The notes under the pieces were generated by a model. That model made no database searches. It was given only the letters and a program-made list of their open reading frames with translations, and was not told the origin of the DNA. A stretch of DNA of 64,000 bases from the NCBI GenBank assembly GCA_032871835.1, contig CM065300.1, positions 3,849,768-3,913,767 on the forward strand, given 5' to 3'. Both the position numbers and the translations under genes were made by a program. This stretch comes from Dipteronia dyeriana (lineage: Eukaryota > Streptophyta > Magnoliopsida > Sapindales > Sapindaceae). Positions 56,055 through 64,000 of this stretch are shown one piece after another (within the stretch, counting starts at the first letter, position 1; each line of letters starts with the position of its first letter).

Positions 56055-58703
56055 ATACCCCCAAACCTATCTTTTGCTCGTCATCGAGCAAAACTAGAAC
56101 GAAAAACAATCAAAAAAAATAAACATAATTAAAAACTAAGCTAGGCTAGTCCACTTTTGTAGGAAACACGATGACACTTAGCACGTGCCACAAGTCTTTC
56201 AACCACTAGGCAATCCCTAGATGGAGAAGTTTTGTCTTCTGAGGGTTTACAAATACGAACACCCACAAACGTATTACTCTGCAAGAAAGCTGAGATGCAA
56301 TCCAAACATACCAAATAAAGAATAGATACATGTTAGCATCTCAAATATACCAATCAATAACAATGCTTTCGGTTTACAAAAAAATACGCTCGAATGCTTA
56401 AGATAAAATTCGCTTCGACTCTAATCCTTACCAGATTTCAGTCTGATTTTTCCACTCAGAACCTAGGCGATCACTCTCTAGCAAACACTTGGGATTTGGA
56501 AGCTATATTCATGGAATCTAATATATCATATATGAATATATTCAATGAAGCACATTTTATAGTGATAGATCTCATGGAAAGAATTGAAATGTCATGAACG
56601 TGGAAAGAGCATGCATTGAGTCATATTGCTAAGAGATCAAATGGACTTTCCCCACTTGTATTGGGGCCAAGGTGATTTGTGGTGGTGTATGGGATGGAAG
56701 ATGTGGTAAGAGTGAGAAGGATAAAGTTACTAATCAAGCGAAAGTGTTTATACATATTACAATACTTTGGTTAGCTCTAAAACACATTACATCACAAGTG
56801 ACTAGGTACTAAACTTTACATTGCACATTTGTACTACACTTGTACTCTCGTGGCTCCATTTATTGAATGAGAGTAGAATACCACCATATGGATGTTTTGA
56901 GGTATTGGATATTAAATCTTAACGTTAAGTTTTCAATAGTGTCTATTGAAACATGGCATCTGGACAAGTCAAAATATCCAAGTTCAAAATGTGGTCATAT
57001 GAGTAAATATGGTAACTTAGAGAGCTATAGGCGGTCTATGAGCTCTTGGCGATTACTGGTATTCTTCACGAGGATACACTTTCTCAAATAAGGTTGTCTA
57101 AGGTACGAATGAGTAACTTCAACTTATTCTATCTTTATTTAAGAGTTCAATTTTAGTTCTTTAGTGGAATGAACTAAAATTAAATAGATTGGACATAAGT
57201 GAATCATTTGTTGATTGTGAATGGGTTGTGTCTATTGGAGCTTAAATTTAGATAGCCCGCTAAGATCCCCAATCCACATGAACTTGCATGGATCACTTAA
57301 TATATTCTACCGGATCAAAAGGGGTCCATCTAGAATTGTAATAAGGCATGTGAACTTGTTTCTTTTTATAAGAATAGGTCTAGTTCACATGTGGACTTTT
57401 TATTAAGGTTCAATGGATTTAATAAAATGAGAAAAATAATACATGGCCTTTATACTAGGTATGGGCGGCAAAGGCTATGGTGAATAGCTTTAATATATTA
57501 TTTTTATTTTATTATTTAATTAAATGGAAACTAATTAATTTGTTGATTAATTAATTATTTAATTAAAAGTCAAAATCTTTTCCTATTAAGAGATGGTCTC
57601 CTAAAACTATACTATTGTTGGTAGTATAGTTAATGTTAAAGACTATATTTGATAAGTAGATAAATAAAAGGAGCTATTTATCTAATCAAATTAGGAAGTC
57701 TTTAATATGGTTACAAACATACTATTGAGTAGGATTAGGAGTCTTGGTGTAGGAAAGAATTCTTTTTGGAAAAGGATTCTTGGTCACCAAGTAAAACTAC
57801 TTAGTGGTAGAATTCTTATTTGAAAAGGATTTATAACCACCAAGTTAATCTACCTAAGGATAGGATTCTTGTCCATCAAGTAATCTTTCTTAGGAAAGAT
57901 TAAACACTCCTAATCTACTTCAAACAAGGGAAATTCGGACAACACAATATATAGTTAAAGGAGTAGTTAGTTTTCTTCTAAGATAAGGATTCTAACTACC
58001 AAATAAATCCACCTAAGGAAATGATTATTGTCAACCAAGTGAATCCTTATTAGAAAAGGATTTATGAACCTATATATATATATATATGTGGATGATGAAT
58101 TCGGCCAGCCTAAGTCATTAGAGAGGAATTTCGGCCAAGCTATATTTTTCTTAGTGAAGAATTCGGCTATCATAGAATTTTGAGAGAGAAAAATCTGATT
58201 TTACTCTAGACAAAATTCAATCTTCTCTAAGCAATAGTGTGTGAATTCGGCCAAGTAGAGAAAAAAGGAGAATGTTTTTGTATTCGATAGTATACTAATA
58301 TCCTTTACATCAAAGGGCTTTGTGTACAACATCGAATCAAGATTCACGCAAGTTTCAATCAAATTGATTGATAATTCACAAGTGACCGGACGTTCTTGGA
58401 TTTTTCTCTTGGAGGATATTTGTAACTAACAAAGAAAAGATATTTGCTTTGTCTTCATCCTTAGGCATACAATTTAAAGAAATGGAGCTCACTCTCCAAG
58501 ATGATTCACGTTCGTGATTGGATTGGAAGATCTTGCGGAATCAATTCGGCGCTTGTTCAATCGTCACGCGAAAAATGTATGATACTTTTATATACATCAA
58601 TTAATCTAGGGTTAAGGTTCTCGTTGCATAAAAGGGAATTTTGTTTATTAAATCTCATTTTTCTCACGCTGCCGTTGCGTTTCTAAACCGTTTTTTCCCT
58701 ACA
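56055..58703. mobile_element. Nested LTR-element remains
   Basis: 56055 to about 56500 continues the gypsy internal 3' region (minus). The right part ends TTTTTTCCCTACA at 58703, next to the ABCC reading frame, and has an AT-rich stretch with AATTAATTAATTATTTAATT, a TATA-like TATATATATATG near 58078 and repeated GAATTCGGCC words, so it looks like a long LTR in plus orientation. The junction between the two elements was not resolved. No intact coding domains were found. Confidence 0.5.
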
Positions 58704-59937
58704 ATTCAACTCGAAAAGCTCTAACATCTGTTCAGTGCGATGATCAGTCAGAAGTGATGGTACTTCATCAGCCTTGAGAGGGGACTTGTACCCTCTGGAT
58801 CAAAGGATTCACCCAAAGAAATACAGCTCTAGGAAACAAAGAAGTTGAAGCATAACCACTAATGTTTTCATCTTTAGAAGCCAATTCATATTCATGCAAC
58901 TGTACTACTGTTCTTGAATCTACACCTGACTCAGATTCTCTGATAACAGAAATCCCAGAATGTCCTCGCACCGCCACAGTACATAGAAAACCTGACACTG
59001 GAAGGCTTGCCAGGAAAAATATATCATCCAATCTCAAACCAGTGTCCATGTTGCTGTTGTTGTATCCATCAACAGATGTCAAACGAGCGATAGCAGTAGT
59101 AGAAAACAAACATGTCATAACAAAATTCACCACCCAATAGATTTCAAGTGGCATCAGATGAGTAACAACTTGAGATTTCCTTTCAAATGCAATGATCACA
59201 GCCACTGTTGCCACTTGAGTTGTTGCTTGAGCTAAGTGAATCATGGCCTCTATTAGCTTCCATGGTGAATTGCAGCAACTTTGGTTTTGAAGGAAGTTTA
59301 ATATACAGAGAACTGCATGAGCTTCGGCCAATAGAGTTACGGCAAGTAGAGAGAATTTGAACCAAAGATTGTATTGCAAATGTGAAGAGCTGTTTACTAG
59401 TAGAGGTTTGTCAATGGTGGAGCTGGGATTGTCACTGGACCTGAATCTTTTGATTGAAAAGACTATAAGAGTGAATAAGAAAAGAAGATCAATGGAGGAA
59501 AATAAGATTCTCTGAGGACATGGAAATAGGAATATGAACCTCAACCATTGAATTGCAATAGAAAAATTAGTTGAACCATCTGGGTTCTGAATTATAGAGC
59601 TTGAACATGTGAGGGCCGTGAGGCTGGTGAGCAGGGGCGAAATTAGGGGGGGCTCATAGGCCCCTCTTCCCCCCCCAAAAAAAAAGAAAAAAAATAATAA
59701 TTAAATGTTAAACTTTAATATGGGTTTATATGATATACTGTAGAATAAAAAGGCATGCAGATCCTTATGATATATTATTGTTAGCTGTCACTTTTTTTTT
59801 AAAAAAAATCTCTATAAATTATAGTTAAAAACTTGATTGCTTATTGTTTTACTTATTTAAGGAGATTAGTTTTAACTTTTAAAAAAATATTAAGATTACA
59901 ATATACTAAGGAAATCCCAATTTACACATCATCTCTT

Positions 59938-60110
59938 AGTATAGATGGTTGTGCACCTCCCTTCCATATCTAGTGGTTAGAGGTTTAAGTTCCATCATAC
60001 ACATTTTAAAAGTATGTGTGGGTAGTTTCCTCCCGACTAATGAGAGTAGTCTTTTCTCCGATTGTGAGAGTTATAGTCAATATGTAATAAATAAATAAAT
60101 AAAGGAAATT
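59938..60110 (+). repeat. SINE-like insertion within the hAT derivative
   Basis: The head has TAGTGGTTAGAGGTTTAAGTTCC, reminiscent of tRNA-derived A/B boxes, and the tail is AATAAATAAATAAATAAA. The resemblance to 27290-27600 (TAGTGG...AAGTACGTATG) suggests a shared family. Borders are not firm. Confidence 0.4.
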
Positions 60111-60342
60111 TTATTATGTATTCCAATTTCCTTTAAACGAGAAAATATAAACCTCTTAGGATTTGATTTTCTATACATCGTGAACTTGTCTAATATATAT
60201 ATTTATTATTTATATTTCTAGTTTTTCACTTAAACAATTTCATTCATATTACTGCAATTAAATTCTTCATATTCTTTGATTCATCTATCAGAATAATTTC
60301 ATACACGAGATTACAAATCAATAAATATTTTAGGTTTTTATT

Positions 60343-60498
60343 ACTACAACCATTGAGAGATCGTTTTCAGCTATGCGTATTGTAAAGACTAGGCTTCGCA
60401 ACAAGATGGAAGATGACTTTCTTACAAACTATTTGATTATGTAAATTGAAAGAGAAATCGTAGAGAAACTTAGTATAGATTCAATTATAGAGATTTAA
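60343..60498 (+). pseudogene. hAT transposase C-terminal fragment
   Basis: Reads TIERSFSAMRIVKTRLRNKM, then DDFLTNYLIM, a stop, then IEREIVEKLSIDSI in the same frame. This matches the conserved end (ERSFSAMKxVKTRLRNxM) of plant TTF-type hAT transposases. It is too short to act. Confidence 0.85.
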
Positions 60499-60857
60499 AA
60501 GATCGATGAATTCCATTTTGATTTTAAATGTGGTGTCTATTTGTTTATTAATTTATCTATTTTAACATTACATATGAGAGTAAACGTTATTATATTTGTT
60601 TTTTTTAATAAATTAGTTTTTATGTATTAGTATATTTGTCTAGCGTTAATTTGAATTTCTTTTCACTTTGGCCCCACAAAGCTAAAATCCTGGTTTCGCC
60701 TCTGATGGTGAGCCATGAATCAGAGGACATTGTTTATGACAGAAATGTCACAACTTAAAAAATTAGACCTTGCTTTTCAATTCCAAATATATACAAATAG
60801 CAAAGATGAAGAATAGTGAGTACATTTCTTATATATAAATATGTAAAGGATGTTTCT

Positions 60858-60877
60858 GGTGATCCCGCGGGATCACC
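60858..60877. repeat. Perfect 20-bp palindrome
   Basis: GGTGATCCCGCGGGATCACC equals its own reverse complement. It lies about 130 bp upstream of the disrupted ABCC start and next to a 48-bp triplication. Confidence 0.98.
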
Positions 60878-60931
60878 GTTTATTACAATCAATTTATTTT
60901 TATGACAACCGTTGGATGTTTATAACAGTTT

Positions 60932-61075
60932 TAAGTTTTGATCTTTCAATGAAGAACGCTTACACCAGGGAATGGCTGCTAAGTTTTGATCTTTGAATGA
61001 AGAAAGTCTACATTAAAGAATCACTACTAAGTTTTGATCTTCTAACAAAGAACGTTTACATTAGAGAATGACTCA
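60932..61075. repeat. Three tandem copies of a 48-bp unit
   Basis: TAAGTTTTGATCTT starts at 60932, 60980 and 61028, exactly 48 bases apart. Each is followed by an AAGAA...CTTACA/CTACATT and a GGAATG/GAATCA/GAATGA tail. The copies differ at several sites. Confidence 0.9.
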
Positions 61076-61370
61076 CATTGACGTATACTCGAAGAAATTA
61101 ACCATAAAATCACAAGGTGGTATGGTCCAATGAGAAAAGGAGGTGGAAGATCAAGATGGCATCAGAAATGTATCAGAATCTGTGTACATTAATGAAGCAT
61201 GATTGGGATAATACAAACAAGAAAGCCATGTGACTATGCTAATGCAGTGCTAGCTTATTTTGTTGCTATATCTAATGCGCTGCATGCAAGTGTAGAAAAT
61301 TGAAAATGCTGTAACAGCGCAGTAGACTTGCTTCAATCAACTACCATGACTCTTACTATTGTCATAGTAC

Positions 61371-61409
<39 letters not shown>
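61371..61409. repeat. AT then AG microsatellite
   Basis: An AT run passes directly into an AG run. Confidence 0.95.
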
Positions 61410-62569
61410 AAGGGAATTGAACTCTTAAAATTCTGTAAAGCTCTAATCTACTGAGACTTTGATTTCTATTTTATAATTGTATAATAGATCTCGGTTGTTG
61501 TCAAAAGTATTGGACAACTAAGTTATAATATCCAAACGTCTGTACTAAAGAATAATGACCGATATTTCTGATAAAAATCAAAAGTACCCTTCATAGTAAG
61601 AATGAAACATTTCATTAAGGTTCTTTGGCAGGATAGGATATTCGTAACAATTAACAAACTTCAAGGTGACAAGAGTGCTCTCTCTGATCCACGTGTCAAG
61701 ATCTCAGGAGGTTTCAACAGTGGACCGGCAGATCCTGGTGGGCCATCTATTAAGAATAAAAATCAATCGGTGCTTGTTTATCATCATTTTTTTCGTTTTC
61801 ATCGGGTTATCTTTCCTAAGTCAGAAACATATTTCTATGGTTTCAAAGTTCATGTGAACATATATCCAAAAGTTTGATAAAAACATCATAACCTGTGGAA
61901 TTTCTAAAATTTGTAAGAGATTTGACCAAACACCAGGAGAGATTATTAAAAATTTATCATTTCATCAATGGATTAGTTATTGAATATCTATTAGAAGTTA
62001 CATTAATGGGTTCTTAAGATGTGATTATTATTATTTTCAAATTACAATTTGGTATTTGGTGAACCGGTATACGATTTGAACCCATAACCTCAACTTGTCG
62101 GTTTGAGAGGCTTACCACCACATTGATATGAGTTATAACTTATAACTTGGTCTCCCATGCCCACTTTGTCAGTATCAAGCCATATAAAGGTTTGGTTGAC
62201 ACCGTCACTGACTTGAACGAGTTAACAGAGATCTTGACAAAAGCTAAGCAAAAAATAATCAGAAGGAATATTTTCTATTTCTCAACTTTGCTACACAGAT
62301 GATGATTACTATCAACATAAATTAAAAGAAAAACAAAACAATAAAAAAATAGACTTTACAATCAGAATATAAGTTAACATCAAGAGGAGTTTGAGAGGTT
62401 ATAAATTGCCTTGATTGGGGCAAAAAGGAGAAATTATTGCTGTGTTGATGTGCATCTGAATCTGTCAAAAAAAACAGTATCACCACTTTGAGTTTGTGAG
62501 ATTGTTAACATTATCATGAAACCCAGCTCAAAGAAATAAGTGTGTATATACTACCTTGTATATAACTTG
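61410..62569. other. Spacer with a SINE-like element
   Basis: AT-rich DNA between the ABCC remnant and the right-edge gene. Overlapping open frames at 61602-61877 have no recognisable protein features. A SINE-like head lies at 62060-62135. Confidence 0.5.
62060..62135 (-). repeat. tRNA-derived SINE-like head (minus)
   Basis: On the minus strand TGGTGGTAAGCC (62109-62120) fits an A box, and GGTTCAAATC (62073-62082) is a near-perfect B box at tRNA-like spacing. There is no acceptor stem, so it is not a tRNA gene. Confidence 0.55.
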
Positions 62570-64000
62570 TCACACAAGCTGCACAACAGCAGCTACTCTC
62601 AATGTACCATTTTGAAGAAGATCGGCAAGCTCATCGAATAACAGAGCAGTACGCCAGCCCCATCCCTTTGGAGCTTTCGGCAAAAGGGTACCCCTCTGTT
62701 TGAAGCTTCCAAACACCATAACTTCTCTTTTCGATGGACATATTAACTAATAACAGGCACACGAAACACGAAACACTGAGTAATAATGAAAAACCTTCTT
62801 GTGTGTTTCAAAATTGATAGTTGTTTGTATATATGAATTTCATCAAAATTTTAATTCTTCTTTTGGAATGTGATGAATATTACCTGGTAACGAGCAGTGA
62901 CCTTTTCACGAGAATCTACATACATATGAACCTGGAAAAAGAAAGAGAAAGATAAGCATGAATGAAAGTGATATTCAAAAATTGTGAAAATATTGTAACA
63001 TACAACAATCCTTCTCTAATTAACCAAGAGTGAGCCTAACCTTTCTAAGTGAATCGGTTATCTCTGCCTTCCGACGATGAAGAAACAGTCCTGAAATTAT
63101 ACCTATCTTTAGTTATCTTGATCAACAAATAAGAATGGTTTTAAGGAAAATATTTCTATGAATCAGGACATTACCAAGAGTTCGACGTCCTTGAGGATCT
63201 TCATCGTTAAAAGCCTGAACACTGACCTATACGATCAAACAGAACACATAAATCCAATCTCTACCACGAAAGGAGGAATATGAGAGAAAAAAAAAAAACT
63301 CATAAAATATTAAATCTGTTAAGAACTAAATGGTGATAGTTTGATACCTTCCACAAAGAACCTGCATAAAAATGTTCAGGAGAGTGCTTCACTTGGCCAT
63401 CACTGAGACGGTGCACTTCCTCAAATTCAACCCTGTAGAACACGCAGACTGTTTTCAAAAACAAAACAAAACAAAAGGAAAAGGAAAAATATATATACAA
63501 CATAAACCGCGAGTTATTGGCTATGCAAGCAAGAAAAATTTACCCAAAACGAAAAGGAGGGAAGTGACTCAGAGGTGTTTTCATATCCAATGATATTGAA
63601 GAACCATTTGCATTCTCCCATTCAATTCCAATAGCATGCTCTGGGGACTCTAACATCTGCATGGAAATATCGCTGGCACTTGGCCCTGCAACAGAAGTTC
63701 CAGACAATCTGCTTTGCAGATCTGTCTCATACCCCCTCTCGGTTTGCTCTCCATGAACATTACCGGCATTGCTCCCTCCTTGACTTAATCCAACAAGAGC
63801 TGTCAACCCATCACCAGATAGATCTCCATTGTGGTCAGTTCTTGCCTCGGTATCATCATTAGCCAGAGACTGCTGACAATTTCTGTTGCCCATGCCAAAG
63901 GGAACACGAGAAAAGACAAAACGAGTTGGTGGCCAAGCAGCAGCAGGCACAAATGTAGTGCCCCGTCCAATACCTGCAAGCCCATCAATTGGGCCCCTAA
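62570..64000 (-). CDS. Conserved plant protein, C-terminal exons (partial)
   Basis: Six pieces join in phase: 63544-64000 (open to the edge), 63348-63432, 63175-63226, 63041-63090, 62884-62931, 62570-62746. The N-terminal visible part is Gly/Ser/Asn-rich and Asp/Glu-rich (QQSLANDDTEARTDHNGDLS). The conserved end includes HFPPFRFGVEFEEVHRL, EHFYAGSLWKVSVQAFNDED, KVHMYVDSREKVTARYQ and KAPKGWGWRTALLFDEL, and closes LRVAAVVQLV. All introns are GT-AG, and no lesion is seen. The sequence looks strongly conserved, but I do not recognise the family. A link to plant BTB/POZ-type proteins is a weak guess; no BTB domain lies in the window. Confidence 0.8.

Larger units (their letters stand above)
59633..60705 (+). 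mobile_element. hAT-like deletion derivative in ABCC exon 1
   Basis: TGGTGAGC flanks it exactly (59625-59632 and 60706-60713). The ends are AGGGGCGAAATTAGG and, reversed, AGAGGCGAAACCAGG. At 60343-60498 it keeps a fragment of the hAT transposase C-terminal dimerisation region. A SINE-like insertion lies at about 59938-60110. Removing the element restores codons W-L-T-S-L-T of the ABCC start exon. Confidence 0.9.
43276..60730 (-). pseudogene. Group-C ABC transporter (ABCC4/ABCC14-like), heavily disrupted
   Basis: Intact family members have about 1450-1500 residues: TMD0, TMD1, NBD1, TMD2, NBD2. Here the start is at 60730 (MSSDSWL), with TMD0 in 58704-59632 after a hAT-like insertion. The -2/+1 lesion near 58793 shifts the frame at PLIQR. 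TMD1 and most of NBD1 are absent; LTR elements lie there. An NBD1 tail (VLVTHQVDFLHN) is at about 53714-53800. Later pieces are 52987-53616, 52738-52902 and 52325-52619 (TMD2), 52158-52221 with 49744-49902 (hAT-split exon), and 49352-49655 (NBD2, GRTGSGKS). Duplicated exon copy 1 lies at 43900-43992, then 43564-43768 and 43276-43376 (ending TNRPSKL). Stops occur at about 53397 and 49529. The NBD2 signature and Walker B were not found. Confidence 0.92.

Noticed and set aside
56507..58708. ATTCA at 56507 and 58704 as a target-site duplication for one 2.2-kb LTR
   Set aside because: The left flank looks like gypsy sequence and the right flank is ABCC coding sequence, so a shared 5-mer is probably chance.
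59544..59544. ATG at 59544 as the ABCC start
   Set aside because: The family reading extends upstream through QWLRFIF to the hAT-split start at 60730.
61602..61877. Overlapping plus-strand open frames of 91 and 63 residues
   Set aside because: No conserved motif, no splice context, and AT-rich codons as in the surrounding spacer.

Overview
The window is nuclear DNA from a eudicot plant. The evidence is intron-rich genes with GT-AG junctions, plant-type proteins (kinesin-13A, an ESD4-type SUMO protease, TCTP, a group-C ABC transporter), AT-rich spacers, and many LTR retrotransposon, hAT-like, MITE-like and SINE-like insertions. I cannot name the species.

Three genes look intact. They are TCTP (18484-20020, +), kinesin-13A (28626-34328, +, 12 exons, about 856 residues) and the ESD4-like SUMO protease (36046-40406, -, 9 exons, about 510 residues, catalytic His-Asp-Cys present). 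A fourth gene enters at the right edge (62570-64000, -), with only its C-terminal exons inside the window. I do not recognise it with confidence.

Four other genes are broken. From left to right: (1) a CCA-adding tRNA nucleotidyltransferase (723-11211, -) with a 2-base frameshift, a missing exon of about 50 residues, and a dead Ty1/copia element where that exon should be; (2) remnants of a RING-type gene (about 12150-16820, -) with internal duplications and a solo LTR; (3) a universal stress protein gene (20942-22497, -) whose first exon is split by a solo LTR of the same family, plus two further frame lesions; (4) an ABCC transporter (43276-60730, -) carrying a hAT-like element in codon 6-9, a block of nested LTR elements in place of the first membrane domain and most of the first nucleotide-binding domain, a second hAT-like element inside a late exon, a large LTR element with a 153-bp satellite-like array, several stop codons, and a partly duplicated exon.

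The layout is therefore a mosaic: intact housekeeping genes next to genes eroded by insertion. The most useful observations are precise. Several insertions keep target-site duplications, and removing the insert on paper restores the reading frame of the host exon. This dates the insertions as hits on once-coding sequence. No bacterial-type system, CRISPR array, or canonical tRNA or rRNA gene was seen. I found no clear new biological system. The least explained pieces are the 153-bp array that stays open in one frame, the mirror-like poly-T/GTTCGAGC repeat at 42.3-43.0 kb, and the 155-bp host-exon duplication flanking an LTR element.
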